The position numbers were made by a program, and so were the translations under genes. Shown here piece after piece: positions 42,753 to 52,084 of a stretch of 64,000 nucleotides of DNA (position 1 is its first letter; the number at the start of each line of letters is the position of its first letter). Source of the DNA: Bacillus sp. FJAT-18017 (GTDB lineage Bacteria; Bacillota; Bacilli; Bacillales; Cytobacillaceae); NCBI RefSeq assembly GCF_001278805.1, contig NZ_CP012602.1:3445501-3509500 (forward strand), read 5' to 3'. The notes beneath the pieces are model-generated. The model had not been told where the DNA came from and searched no databases. It saw only the letters and a program-made list of their open reading frames with translations.

Positions 42753-42767
42753 ATGAAAGCGTTTTAA
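42753..42767. promoter_or_regulatory. cre box in the lutP leader
   Basis: ATGAAAGCGTTTTAA fits 14 of 15 cre positions. It follows the LutR-type operator by 9 bases, giving a roadblock position. Confidence 0.65.
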
Positions 42768-42841
42768 ACTTCGGGAGAAGGAGGAAATGTCCGGGGGGGA
42801 CAGAACAATTAAATTCCAAGCTAAACTGGGGGGTTACGCTA

Positions 42842-44539
42842 ATGAGTTTTACACAAAATTTTACTACGGTAGGGGATAACCTGGCTTTGTCCGCAATAGT
42901 AGCAATCGTTCCTATTCTTTATTTCTTCTGGGCACTGGCCATCAAACGAATGAAAGGCCACGTTGCAGGCTTAACCACACTATTAATTGCCATTGTTCTC
43001 GCTGTCTTCGCTTATAAAATGCCGGCAGGGCTTGCAGTTATGTCCGCAACACAAGGAGCCGTATATGGTATCCTGCCAATTGGCTGGATTATCATTACAT
43101 CCGTCTTCCTTTACAAATTAACCGTAAAAACTGGCCAATTTGATATTATCAGAAGCTCTGTCCTTTCAATCACAGAGGACAGGCGCCTGCAGGCACTTTT
43201 GGTAGCTTTCTCATTTGGGGCATTCCTTGAAGGGGCCGCCGGGTTTGGCGCACCAGTTGCCATTTCCGCGGCACTGTTAGTAGGGTTAGGTTTTAATCCA
43301 CTCTATGCCGCAGGTCTTTGCTTAATTGCCAACACTGCACCTGTTGCATTTGGAGCAATTGGTATTCCGATTATCGCAGTAGAAGGCCCGACTGGGATTC
43401 CTGCCATGGAAATTTCCAAAATGGTTGGCCGCCAGCTGCCGTTCCTATCTGTCTTCATTCCGTTTTATCTAGTTATGATCATGGCTGGCTGGAAGCGTAC
43501 AATTGAAGTCCTGCCAGCAATTGCTGTTTCTGGTATTTCCTTTGCGGTAACTCAATACTTGTCCTCCAATTTCCTTGGACCTGAGCTTCCGGATATCCTG
43601 TCTTCCCTTGTTTCACTCTTTGCTCTTGCTATTTTCCTTCGTTTCTGGAAGCCTAAAACAATTTTCCGTTTCTCTGCTGAACAGGAACTGGCTGCAACTT
43701 CAGCTGTTAAGAAAACAAGTACGGGTCAGGATCTAAAATATACTCCTAGACAAATCTTTAAAGCCTGGTCACCGTTCCTTATATTGACAGCCATTATCTC
43801 CCTTTGGGGCATTCCAACCATCAAGCAGGCCCTGACTGGAATTTACGCAGGAGAAAATGTAATTCTGAAAGCACTAAATGGAATTGGACAAGCTTTATCG
43901 TTCCATCCGGAAGTTCCATTCCTAAACAACAATATTATTGATTTAGCCGGGAAACAGCTTCCAGCTCTCTATAAACTCGATATCCTTGGCGCAGCTGGAA
44001 CGGCCATTCTAATTGCAGCAATCATTTCCAAATTCATAGTAAAAATCAGCTGGCGCGGCTTCTTCCAGGCCTTTGGAGAAACGCTTAATGAATTGAAATT
44101 CCCGATTTTGACTATCGCATCGGTTGTTGCATTTGCCTACGTTACAAATGCTTCAGGTATGAGTACAACTCTCGGTATGACGCTCGCAAAAACAGGTTCG
44201 ATCCTGTTCCCATTCTTCTCGCCATTCCTTGGCTGGCTCGGGGTATTCATTACCGGTTCCGATACAAGCGCAAACCTATTGTTCGGAAACCTGCAGAAAA
44301 TCACAGCGAACAATATCGGTATGAGCGAAGTCCTTGCAGTTGCAGCAAACTCTTCGGGCGGTGTAACAGGAAAAATGATTTCCCCGCAATCCATTGCAGT
44401 TGCATGCGCTGCGGTTGGACTCGCGGGAAAAGAATCCGACTTGTTCCGCTTCACAATTAAACATAGTTTGTTCCTTGTCACATTGATTGGTATTATGACA
44501 TGGTTGCAGCATAATTTCTTTAGTTGGATGATTCCTTAA
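42842..44539 (+). CDS. lutP: L-lactate permease LutP (LctP family)
   Basis: 565 residues, 12-14 membrane segments. LEGAAGFGAPVAISAALLVG, FGAIGIPIIAVEG and GSDTSANLLFGNLQ with NSSGGVTGKMISPQSIAVA are LctP family hallmarks. It imports lactate (and often glycolate) with protons. The ATG at 42842 follows GGGGGG at 8 bases; a longer frame starts inside the promoter region and is excluded. Divergent from lutR. Confidence 0.94.
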   Translation: MSFTQNFTTVGDNLALSAIVAIVPILYFFWALAIKRMKGHVAGLTTLLIAIVLAVFAYKMPAGLAVMSATQGAVYGILPIGWIIITSVFLYKLTVKTGQFDIIRSSVLSITEDRRLQALLVAFSFGAFLEGAAGFGAPVAISAALLVGLGFNPLYAAGLCLIANTAPVAFGAIGIPIIAVEGPTGIPAMEISKMVGRQLPFLSVFIPFYLVMIMAGWKRTIEVLPAIAVSGISFAVTQYLSSNFLGPELPDILSSLVSLFALAIFLRFWKPKTIFRFSAEQELAATSAVKKTSTGQDLKYTPRQIFKAWSPFLILTAIISLWGIPTIKQALTGIYAGENVILKALNGIGQALSFHPEVPFLNNNIIDLAGKQLPALYKLDILGAAGTAILIAAIISKFIVKISWRGFFQAFGETLNELKFPILTIASVVAFAYVTNASGMSTTLGMTLAKTGSILFPFFSPFLGWLGVFITGSDTSANLLFGNLQKITANNIGMSEVLAVAANSSGGVTGKMISPQSIAVACAAVGLAGKESDLFRFTIKHSLFLVTLIGIMTWLQHNFFSWMIP

Positions 44540-44550
44540 ATCGATTAGAA

Positions 44551-44590
44551 AAAGGCTGTCCCGAAGTATATACTTTGGGGCATCTTTTTT
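44551..44590 (+). terminator. Terminator of lutP
   Basis: An interrupted stem (GGCTGTCCCGAAGTA with TACTTTGGGGCATC) followed by TTTTTTT. Confidence 0.75.
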
Positions 44591-44674
44591 TGTTATAAAA
44601 AGTGATTCATCCAGTCTTCAAGGACAATATGACATAAAAGAAAGCAAAAAGGTCCTTGCATAGGTAACCTATAG

Positions 44675-44745
44675 ACAAAATGGTACTGGATAACCCGATA
44701 ATGATTCTTGGATGGGTAATCGTCACAAAGCGGTATTGGAATCAT
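44675..44745. repeat. Remnant of a 50-bp tandem repeat
   Basis: ACAAAATGGTACTGGATAAC at 44675 is repeated as ACAAAGCGGTATTGGAATCA at 44725, 50 bases later, so about 1.4 diverged units remain. It contains GGTATTGG, as in array A. The rest of the 370-base gap before the radical SAM gene shows only the lutP terminator and AT-rich sequence. Confidence 0.5.
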
Positions 44746-44911
44746 ATACAAATTCCCCCGGATTGATACGGCCCAGGAGAATTTTCAGTTGATACCTTTT
44801 GTACTACCTCTTTTTATTTACTGCTACTCCCCTTCCTCGGCCCCTTCCTTTTACAACCCATAACTTGTATACTAAAATATTACTTAACACTTATATGTAG
44901 GGAGTAAGTTC

Positions 44912-46657
44912 ATGAAAATTATATGTTCAACACTTAACGCAAAATATATTCATACAAATCTGGCCATCCGCTACTTAAGGGCATATGCGGAACCGGAATT
45001 TACTGTTGAGCTTGCAGAATATACAATCAAGGATCCTGCGATGAATATCGTTTCAGACTTGATTGCAAAAAAACCTGATGTTCTTGGATTCAGCTGTTAC
45101 ATTTGGAATATTGAAGAAACAATTAAAGTTGTATCAATGATCAAAAAAATCAATCCGGATATCGCCATCGTATTTGGTGGACCAGAAGTTACTTATGATA
45201 CTGTGGAATGGCTTGAGCGCCATCCTGAAGTAGATTATATTGTTGTAGGCGAAGGGGAAATCGCATTTAAGGAATTTCTTGTCCAATTCGCCAGTACTTC
45301 TCCGGATCTAAGTAAAGTTCCAGGTCTTGCTTTCCGAAAAAATGGGAAAGTGAAGCTGAATTTGCAAGCAGGAAAGCTTGACTTGAAAGAAATCCCTTCC
45401 CCGTATCGGTTTCCTGAGGACGCTCCATATCTTGGCAAAAGGGTAACCTACATTGAGACAAGCAGGGGCTGTCCATTCAGTTGCCAGTTCTGCCTTTCTT
45501 CTATAGAAGTTGGTGTGCGGTATTTTGACAGGGAGAAAATAAAAGAAGATATTCGTTACCTAATGGCCAATGGAGCTAAAACCATAAAGTTCGTTGACCG
45601 AACCTTCAATATAAGCAGAAGTTACGCCATGGAAATGTTCCGTTTTCTAATTGATGAACATGTGCCCGGAACTGTTTTTCAATTTGAAATCACCGCAGAT
45701 ATCATGCGTCCCGAGGTAATAGAATTTCTAAATCAGGAAGCTCCAAAAGGGTTATTCCGCTTTGAAATTGGCGTTCAGTCAACAAATGACTACACTAATG
45801 AACTTGTCATGAGAAAGCAAAATTTTGAAAAGCTAAAGCGTACCGTCACGATGGTTAAAGATGGCGGCAAAATCGACCAGCACCTCGATTTGATCGCAGG
45901 CTTGCCTGAAGAGAATTATTTTTCATTTAGGAAGACATTCAATGATGTATTTGAAATGAGGCCGGAGGAACTTCAACTTGGATTTTTAAAAATGCTGCGC
46001 GGCACAGGTGTGAGGTTGCGGGCAAATGAACATGATTATATTTATATGGACCATGCTCCATATGAAATACTCGGAAACAATGTCCTTCCTTTCGAAGATA
46101 TCATCCGCATTAAACAAGTGGAAGATGTATTGGAAAAATATTGGAATAGCCATCGGATGGATGCTACTATTGAATATTTGATTCAATATGTGTTTGAGTC
46201 TCCTTTTGACTTTTTTCAAGAATTTGGGGCATATTGGGATTCAAAAGGGTGGGCTAGAATTGGCCATCAGCTTGAAGATTTGTTTAAGAGGCTTCATGAA
46301 TTTTTAAAGGAACGAAATATAGGCAATCTTGAGATTGTCGAAGGTTTGATGAAGGTTGATTACTTGTCCAGACAGAAATATAGCCCGCGTAAGCCTTGGT
46401 GGGACAGCCGCTATTCCAAAAAAGAGCTAGGCAGCAAGTATCAATTGCTTCTGCAAAACCCTTTGATTGCCGGTCCTGCCTTTAAGGCATTGGAATTATC
46501 GGAAAAAGAGCTTTATAAGCATACCCTGCTTGAGAAAATCCCATTTGACATAGGAATTTTCCAAACAACAGGGGAAATACGGCCAATCGAATCGGTACTC
46601 GTCGTCTATTATGATCCAACTGGCAAGGGGCCTATTATTTCTTCATTTGCATCATAA
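44912..46657 (+). CDS. B12-binding-domain radical SAM protein with DUF4080 tail
   Basis: 581 residues. Residues 1-140 form a cobalamin-binding-like fold (MKIICSTLNAKYIHTNLAIR, VFGGPEVTYD), followed by a radical SAM core with the cluster motif RGCPFSCQFCLSS at about 190 and FVDRTFNISRSYAMEMFRF. The C-terminus (from about 370) fits DUF4080. Such enzymes carry out radical methylations or related chemistry; the substrate is unknown. GGGAG lies 9 bases before the ATG. Monocistronic, with a terminator directly after. Confidence 0.87.
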   Translation: MKIICSTLNAKYIHTNLAIRYLRAYAEPEFTVELAEYTIKDPAMNIVSDLIAKKPDVLGFSCYIWNIEETIKVVSMIKKINPDIAIVFGGPEVTYDTVEWLERHPEVDYIVVGEGEIAFKEFLVQFASTSPDLSKVPGLAFRKNGKVKLNLQAGKLDLKEIPSPYRFPEDAPYLGKRVTYIETSRGCPFSCQFCLSSIEVGVRYFDREKIKEDIRYLMANGAKTIKFVDRTFNISRSYAMEMFRFLIDEHVPGTVFQFEITADIMRPEVIEFLNQEAPKGLFRFEIGVQSTNDYTNELVMRKQNFEKLKRTVTMVKDGGKIDQHLDLIAGLPEENYFSFRKTFNDVFEMRPEELQLGFLKMLRGTGVRLRANEHDYIYMDHAPYEILGNNVLPFEDIIRIKQVEDVLEKYWNSHRMDATIEYLIQYVFESPFDFFQEFGAYWDSKGWARIGHQLEDLFKRLHEFLKERNIGNLEIVEGLMKVDYLSRQKYSPRKPWWDSRYSKKELGSKYQLLLQNPLIAGPAFKALELSEKELYKHTLLEKIPFDIGIFQTTGEIRPIESVLVVYYDPTGKGPIISSFAS

Positions 46658-46683
46658 GCCGGTTTTAAACCGGCTTATTTTTT
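46656..46683 (+). terminator. Terminator of the radical SAM gene
   Basis: AAGCCGG (46656-46662) pairs with CCGGCTT (46670-46676), followed by ATTTTTTC. The stem overlaps the end of the convergent small gene. Confidence 0.8.
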
Positions 46684-46830
46684 CTTTTCATCCTTCTCTT
46701 TTTCCGCTTGTTTTTCTTCCTTATGCCAGCGTTCAGCAAACAGTTCATAAAGCTTGATTCCATTTACATCACCAAACTCTATGCCAAACTCTTCGTAAAA
46801 TTCCTTATTGGGCTGCCTCGATCCTTTCAT
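46675..46830 (-). CDS. Small protein, 51 residues, second of an overlapping pair
   Basis: Begins MKGSRQPNKEFYEEFGIEFG, followed by DVNGIKLYELFAERWHKEEK and a Lys/Glu-rich tail. Its ATG overlaps the TGA of the preceding 53-residue frame by one base (TGATGA context), and GGGCGAGG just before it can serve as ribosome binding site. Both features argue for translational coupling. Not recognised. Confidence 0.6.
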   Translation of the reverse strand: MKGSRQPNKEFYEEFGIEFGDVNGIKLYELFAERWHKEEKQAEKEKDEKKK

Positions 46831-46991
46831 CAGCCTCGCCCTTTCCTTCCCTGCTTTGAATTTCTGTTGGCCCCTTTCATCGGGTCTTCTTCATGTGCCA
46901 ATTCAGCCGAAAAATCTGATTCAATTGAATTTTTGTGCGGTGTCTTGCTATATTTCTCGACTGCATTACGTTCAGCTTTTCGTTTTGCCAT
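46830..46991 (-). CDS. Small basic protein, 53 residues, first of an overlapping pair
   Basis: Begins MAKRKAERNAVEKYSKTPHK and ends with a basic, glycine-containing NSKQGRKGRG. AAGGAGGAG precedes the ATG. Hydrophilic throughout, with the look of the small proteins made in sporulating Bacillus cells, but I cannot assign a family. It overlaps the next small gene by one base. Confidence 0.6.
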   Translation of the reverse strand: MAKRKAERNAVEKYSKTPHKNSIESDFSAELAHEEDPMKGANRNSKQGRKGRG

Positions 46992-47162
46992 TCCTGACTC
47001 CTCCTTATTCTTAACTCCAGCAGCCTTAGTTTTGCCCCTTTAGCACCTTTCATTCATTCACCACGAACTTAATTAGAAATTAGAAAGTCGGGGCTTACTC
47101 TTAATGGATGCAGGATAAAATCACTGCTGATTTTAGACAATAAAAAGAAAGGAGGAATTACA

Positions 47163-47507
47163 ATGAAAGAAGAAAAAAAGTCCGAGATTCTACAAATTGA
47201 CGGAACAATGCCTCATCAAATCAATGCTGCTGATTTTTCAGAAACCAGTATTGAAATAGAACCCCCATTCAAAAATAAACATGGGGTAATCATCGGGGAC
47301 AGCCATTATGCTTCTCCCAATTCACCGCTGGAAAATTGGACGGCAGAAACAGACCCGGAGATCATGGCTGGGGATGAATGGGTGCATCCGACAAATGATA
47401 TTGGCTGGAATAGCCCAGAAAACCGGGAATTACTAGAAAGCAAACGCAAGCCAAATGCTGTACCCTTTATGCACCCGGATAAAGATACAAGTAAAGGAAC
47501 TGACTGA
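47163..47507 (+). CDS. DUF3905 family protein
   Basis: 114 residues. The core GDSHYASPNSPLENW and MAGDEWVHPTNDIGWNSPEN are what I recall as the signature of the Bacillus DUF3905 family. AAAGGAGG precedes the ATG. Cytoplasmic, hydrophilic, unknown function. Confidence 0.75.
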   Translation: MKEEKKSEILQIDGTMPHQINAADFSETSIEIEPPFKNKHGVIIGDSHYASPNSPLENWTAETDPEIMAGDEWVHPTNDIGWNSPENRELLESKRKPNAVPFMHPDKDTSKGTD

Positions 47508-47664
47508 ACTATAACATCTTTAGAAAACGATTAATGATGAATAGTCTGGAAATAGTTATAGCACCTCCTCAATCCCTTCTTTATAATAAGAAGTATAACT
47601 ATGTGTTGCCGGTTCAGGGACGTTTTCCGGGGCAACAACTAATGAAAGAGCAGGAGGAGGAAAG

Positions 47665-48786
47665 TTGATTTTTCCAGAGCTTGCAGAAAAAATTGTTAAG
47701 GAAGTAAGTAAACTTATTGATGAAGATCTTATTGTGGCGAATACAGATGGAATCATAATAGCGAGCACGGATAACTCGAGAATCGGCTCCTTTCATGAAG
47801 GAGCATCGATTGTCGCAAAAGAAAAACAAAAACTAATCATTACAGAAGACGATCAGCAGAAATTAAAAGGTGTAAAAGCTGGTATTAATTTCCCGATTTT
47901 CTTTCAAAAAGATGTTATCGGTATAATCGGAATAACAGGAGATCCCGCATCCGTTACACCGTTCGGGGAAATTGTCAGAAAGATGACTGAACTTCTGATT
48001 AGCGAGAATTATTTTTACAGTCAGTACGAATGGCAATCGCGGGCCGTTGAGTCATTCGTTATGGATTTGATTCAATTAAAGGATTGGGGCGAAAGCTTTA
48101 CCGACCGGGCAAGGCTTCTTTCAATTGACCTAACAATTGATAGAGTTGCCGTTATAATTGAATTGCGGAATATTGGACAGCCCCTTCCACGAGATGCATG
48201 GGTTGGAATTTTAGGCTGGCAAAATTTTCTTCCTTCAGATGTGTCCGCCCGTTGGGGAAATGACCGCATTATCCTCCTGCTTGATCATTCCAGACATAGA
48301 ACACGGAGTGAGATTTATTCGTCACTTCACCAGTTTGCCAATTTTATTAGCTCTGTTTCAGGATGCAATGCCTTTATAGGAATAGGTCCTGCAGCCAAAC
48401 CTAGAGACATCCAGCATGCGTACCTTCATGCCGTACGAGCATTGAAAATAGCCAGCACCGCAAACCCAATTATCTTTGATGAAGATCTGACACTTGAAAT
48501 GCTTCTGGATGCTCTTAACCCTACCTTAAAGAGAGAGTTTCTCATTCGTGCAATCGGCTCACTCCTCCATGAAAAAGAACTCCTGCAGACAATTCAAGAG
48601 CTATTTGTACAAAACAATTCAATGAAGCTAACTGCAGCCAGCCTCCATATCCATATTAACACCCTCCACTACCGACTAAAAAAAATCGAGGACCTGACAG
48701 GCCTCGATCTAAAGAAGACAAATGATATGATAACTCTTTATTTAGCTTTATTGATTTTGGAAGAACAAACAAATAATTCTCGCTAA
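47665..48786 (+). CDS. CdaR/PucR-type regulator (YsfB-like) of glycolate genes
   Basis: 373 residues. The N-terminal sugar-diacid recognition domain (ELAEKIVKEVSKLIDEDLIV, NTDGIIIASTDNSRIGSFHEGA) is followed by a middle GAF-like part and a C-terminal HTH of the PucR/CdaR type (FVQNNSMKLTAASLHIHINTLHYRLKKIE). The start is a TTG with AGGAGGAGG ahead. It sits just upstream of glcDF in the same direction, as ysfB does with ysfCD in B. subtilis, and probably activates them in response to glycolate or a related acid. Confidence 0.85.
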   Translation: MIFPELAEKIVKEVSKLIDEDLIVANTDGIIIASTDNSRIGSFHEGASIVAKEKQKLIITEDDQQKLKGVKAGINFPIFFQKDVIGIIGITGDPASVTPFGEIVRKMTELLISENYFYSQYEWQSRAVESFVMDLIQLKDWGESFTDRARLLSIDLTIDRVAVIIELRNIGQPLPRDAWVGILGWQNFLPSDVSARWGNDRIILLLDHSRHRTRSEIYSSLHQFANFISSVSGCNAFIGIGPAAKPRDIQHAYLHAVRALKIASTANPIIFDEDLTLEMLLDALNPTLKREFLIRAIGSLLHEKELLQTIQELFVQNNSMKLTAASLHIHINTLHYRLKKIEDLTGLDLKKTNDMITLYLALLILEEQTNNSR

Positions 48787-48870
48787 GATTAATAATATTT
48801 GTAGATTTACACATAGCAGGCAACCGCTTGCTTTTTTTATAATAAGATTAAGACTATTCTTAATTGGTTT

Positions 48871-48885
48871 ATGAAAGCGGTTTAT
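48871..48885. promoter_or_regulatory. cre box upstream of glcD
   Basis: ATGAAAGCGGTTTAT fits 14 of 15 positions of the cre consensus and lies 21 bases before the glcD ATG. Confidence 0.6.
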
Positions 48886-48905
48886 TTAGATGGGAGGAAA
48901 AACGA

Positions 48906-50342
48906 ATGTTGGCACAGCATACAAAAAGTAAAATCAGTGCGGAAGCGAGAAAGAGATTTATTGCAGTTGTAACAGAAGCAAATTATGACGATAGCCAGAC
49001 AGGAAGGCTTGTTTATTCATTTGACGCAATGCCTACTCTCCAATCAATGCCGGACGCTGTCATCAGTCCCCGGAACACACAGGAAGTATCAGCAATTGTT
49101 AAAATCTGTAATGAAAACAAAATTCCAGTTGTACCAAGGGGCTCTGGAACAAATCTCTGCGGAGGGACCTGCCCCGTTGAAGGCGGAGTTGTCCTTCTAT
49201 TCAAGCATTTGAATAAGGTACTCGAATTCGATGAGCAAAATCTTACCATAACAGTCCAGCCTGGTGTCATTACGAGCCAGATTAACAGCCTTGTAGAAGC
49301 GAATGGCCTCTTCTTTCCCCCTGATCCTGGGTCGATGAAAATTTCTACAATCGGCGGCAATATCCTGGAAAACGCAGGAGGTTTGCGAGGTTTGAAATAC
49401 GGAGTCACACGCGATTATGTCATGGGTTTGGAAGCTGTTCTCCCAAATGGCGATATTATCCGTACTGGCGGCAAATTGGCAAAGGATGTAGCGGGATATG
49501 ACTTTACACGCCTTTTTGTGGGATCTGAAGGAACATTGGGCGTCATAACAGAAGCTATTTTAAAGCTCGTTCCACTTCCTGAGACAAAGAAGACCGCTCT
49601 CGCTCTTTACGAGGATCTCGAAGATGCGGCAAGATCGGTTTCAAGCATCATTGCAAATAAAATTATACCTACGACCCTCGAATTCCTTGATCAGGCAACA
49701 GTAAGGGTTATTGAAGATTATGTAAAAATCGGACTTCCCACTCACGCAAAAGCAGTACTTCTAATTGAACAGGACGGACCTCCGGAAGTCGTTGAGCGTG
49801 ACATGGGCAAAATTCTCGAGATTTGTAAAGAAGAAAAGGCATTTTCGGTCCAAGTGGCTAAAACTGAACAGGAAGCTGAAGCGCTTCGGACTGCAAGGAG
49901 GGTTGCCCTTTCGGCCTTGGCAAGGCTAAAGCCCACTACTATCCTGGAGGATGCTACTGTCCCTCGTTCGGAAATTGCGAAAATGGTTGGCTATATTAAC
50001 GAGATCGCTGAAAAATATAAAGTTGAAATCTGTACCTTTGGGCACGCCGGCGATGGAAATCTACATCCAACCTGCCCAACCGATGTCCGCAACCATGACG
50101 AGATGGAACGGGTAGAGAAAGCTTTTGAAGAAATTTTTGAACGGGCTGTTGAACTTGGCGGCACCATTACAGGTGAACACGGTGTTGGCGTTGCAAAAGC
50201 CCCTTATTTGGAATTAAAGCTCGGAAAAGAAGGTATAGCAGCAATGAAGGCAGTAAAAACTGCGCTAGATCCGAATAATATTATGAACCCTGGCAAAATA
50301 TTTGCTAAAGCCAGCAGAAAACGTGTGGTGGTCTCAAAATGA
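48906..50342 (+). CDS. glcD: Glycolate oxidase FAD subunit GlcD
   Basis: 478 residues. FAD-linked oxidase of the VAO family: PVVPRGSGTNLCGGTCPVEGG (FAD binding), PPDPGSMKISTIGGNILENA, and the C-terminal FGHAGDGNLHPTCPTD and TGEHGVGVAKAP. It oxidises glycolate (or D-lactate) to the 2-oxoacid. The ATG at 48906 follows GGGAGG; an upstream frame starts before the cre box and is excluded. It overlaps glcF by 4 bases (ATGA). Confidence 0.94.
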   Translation: MLAQHTKSKISAEARKRFIAVVTEANYDDSQTGRLVYSFDAMPTLQSMPDAVISPRNTQEVSAIVKICNENKIPVVPRGSGTNLCGGTCPVEGGVVLLFKHLNKVLEFDEQNLTITVQPGVITSQINSLVEANGLFFPPDPGSMKISTIGGNILENAGGLRGLKYGVTRDYVMGLEAVLPNGDIIRTGGKLAKDVAGYDFTRLFVGSEGTLGVITEAILKLVPLPETKKTALALYEDLEDAARSVSSIIANKIIPTTLEFLDQATVRVIEDYVKIGLPTHAKAVLLIEQDGPPEVVERDMGKILEICKEEKAFSVQVAKTEQEAEALRTARRVALSALARLKPTTILEDATVPRSEIAKMVGYINEIAEKYKVEICTFGHAGDGNLHPTCPTDVRNHDEMERVEKAFEEIFERAVELGGTITGEHGVGVAKAPYLELKLGKEGIAAMKAVKTALDPNNIMNPGKIFAKASRKRVVVSK

Positions 50343-51682
50343 CAACTGTTAAAGAAAAAGAAATAATCCAGGACCAATTCAAGGAAAGAATGAATGAAGA
50401 TGAATTATTGAACTGCATGAGGTGCGGCTTCTGTCTGCCAAGCTGCCCCACTTATATCGAATCCGGATTCCAGGAAACTCATTCACCGCGTGGCCGAATC
50501 GCTTTGATGAAAGCTGTAGTCGACGGAATTATCCCTCCTGATGAGGATTTCGAACGTTCATTGGACCTTTGCTTAGGCTGCAGGGCCTGTGAAACTGTTT
50601 GCCCGTCAGGTGTTAATTATGGAGCCTTGCTAGAGGATGCACGCGATATTGTCGCTCAAAATAAAAAGTACTCCCTCCCTGTAAGGGTCGCCAGAAAAGC
50701 GGTTTTTAAAGGGCTCTTTCCACATCAGAACAGAATGCGTTCTGTAGCCGGATTAATTAGCTTTTACCAGCGGTCAGGCCTGCAGACAGCAGCAAGGAAA
50801 ATTGGATTTATGAGCCTGCTGCCAGATTCTTTGGCAACAATGGAAAAAGTCCTACCGAATGTTCCTCCAATGAAGGAGCTGAAAAATCGTCCCGACTTTG
50901 CACCTGCAATTGGCATGAAAACTAAAAGGGTAGCGTTTTTCAGCGGCTGCCTGATGGATACAATGTTTATTGAATCCAATAATGCTACAATCAAACTCCT
51001 TCAGCTTGCCGGATGCGAAGTCATCATTCCAAAGGATCAGGCTTGCTGTGGTGCCCTGCACGGCCACTACGGAGAAAAAGACCATGCCAAGGAAATGGCA
51101 AAGAAAAATATCCAGGCCTTTGAGGAGGCAGGCGCAGACTTTATTATCACAAATGCCGGCGGATGCGGAGGCTTCCTGATTGATTATGGGCATCTCCTCC
51201 ATGATGATCCTGTATGGTCCAGCCGAGCCCATTCCTTCGCAAGTAAGCTAAAGGATATTTCACAAATTTTAGTTGAGGTAGGATTCCATGAACAGGTTGA
51301 ACTGGAGCTTCCCTATCAGGTTATTACCTATCAGGACTCATGCCACCTTCGCAATGTCATGAAAACTGCTTCGGCTCCAAGAACTTTGTTAAAGGCAATT
51401 AAAGGCACCGAATACCGGGAGATGCAGGAAGCAGATCGCTGCTGTGGTTCCGCAGGTATATATAACATCATTGAATCCGAAATGTCGATGAAGCTGCTTG
51501 ATTACAAAATGGAAAAAGCAAAGCATACTCAGGCTGCTACCATCGTGACAGCGAATCCCGGCTGCCTCCTTCAAATGAAGCTTGGTATCGAACGTGAAGG
51601 ATTGACTCAATCAATGCGCGGTGTTCATATAGTCGACCTTCTGCTTGAAGCGGTTAAAGATAAAGTCCTTTTGAACAAATAG
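50339..51682 (+). CDS. glcF: Glycolate oxidase iron-sulfur subunit GlcF
   Basis: 447 residues. Two 4Fe-4S motifs, CMRCGFCLPSCPTY and CLGCRACETVCPSG, and two CCG domains, QACCGALHGHYG and RCCGSAGIYN. It passes electrons from GlcD to the respiratory chain. Coupled by the ATGA overlap with glcD. GlcE is not present; Bacillus enzymes commonly use only D and F. Confidence 0.93.
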   Translation: MTTVKEKEIIQDQFKERMNEDELLNCMRCGFCLPSCPTYIESGFQETHSPRGRIALMKAVVDGIIPPDEDFERSLDLCLGCRACETVCPSGVNYGALLEDARDIVAQNKKYSLPVRVARKAVFKGLFPHQNRMRSVAGLISFYQRSGLQTAARKIGFMSLLPDSLATMEKVLPNVPPMKELKNRPDFAPAIGMKTKRVAFFSGCLMDTMFIESNNATIKLLQLAGCEVIIPKDQACCGALHGHYGEKDHAKEMAKKNIQAFEEAGADFIITNAGGCGGFLIDYGHLLHDDPVWSSRAHSFASKLKDISQILVEVGFHEQVELELPYQVITYQDSCHLRNVMKTASAPRTLLKAIKGTEYREMQEADRCCGSAGIYNIIESEMSMKLLDYKMEKAKHTQAATIVTANPGCLLQMKLGIEREGLTQSMRGVHIVDLLLEAVKDKVLLNK

Positions 51683-51689
51683 AACGTAT

Positions 51690-51718
51690 GGAGCCTCTTA
51701 TGGCTCCTTTATTTTTTG
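51690..51718 (+). terminator. Terminator of glcDF
   Basis: GGAGCC (51690-51695) pairs with GGCTCC (51702-51707), followed by TTTATTTTTTG. Confidence 0.8.
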
Positions 51719-51845
51719 TATATAGAATAAGGTCTTTTATTATCCTTCCCAGCTGGAGCAAGAGTTACCATTCATAATTCACCGTTTGCTTCGGATACTA
51801 TTTATACAGAGAGACAGTCTCTGATGCTTAAAAAGGAGTGGTAAT

Positions 51846-52043
51846 ATGGCACGCAATAGTAATAAATTACTTGTACCAGGCGTTGAGCAATTCCTGGACC
51901 AGGTCAAATACGAAATCGCCCAGGAATTTGGTGTCCAATTGGGCTCCGATACAGTTTCAAGGGCAAACGGTTCAGTAGGCGGAGAAATTACAAAACGCCT
52001 TGTTCAGCAGGCTCAGGCACAAATGACTGGCCGTTCAGAATAA
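51846..52043 (+). CDS. Small acid-soluble spore protein, alpha/beta type
   Basis: 65 residues. [20 protein letters not shown] holds the germination protease cleavage region and the first conserved block, and [19 protein letters not shown] the second. These proteins coat spore DNA and are degraded at germination. AAAAGGAG precedes the ATG. A weak sigma-G-like promoter (TCATA near 51772 and GATACTA at 51794-51800) is possible. Confidence 0.95.
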   Translation: MARNSNKLLVPGVEQFLDQVKYEIAQEFGVQLGSDTVSRANGSVGGEITKRLVQQAQAQMTGRSE

Positions 52044-52061
52044 TAATTGAATATATGGAAA

Positions 52062-52084
52062 AAGTCCGGCTAATCGCCGGACTT
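52062..52084. terminator. Terminator of the spore-protein gene, overlapping the rsgI stop
   Basis: AAGTCCGGC (52062-52070) pairs with GCCGGACTT (52076-52084), then GCTTTTG. The right half of the stem encodes the last codons of rsgI on the other strand. Confidence 0.75.

Noticed and set aside
46675..46991. Radical-SAM-modified peptide (RiPP) system
   Set aside because: The small proteins are on the opposite strand, convergent with the radical SAM gene, and lack a leader/core pattern; the enzyme is of the B12-binding DUF4080 type, not SPASM.
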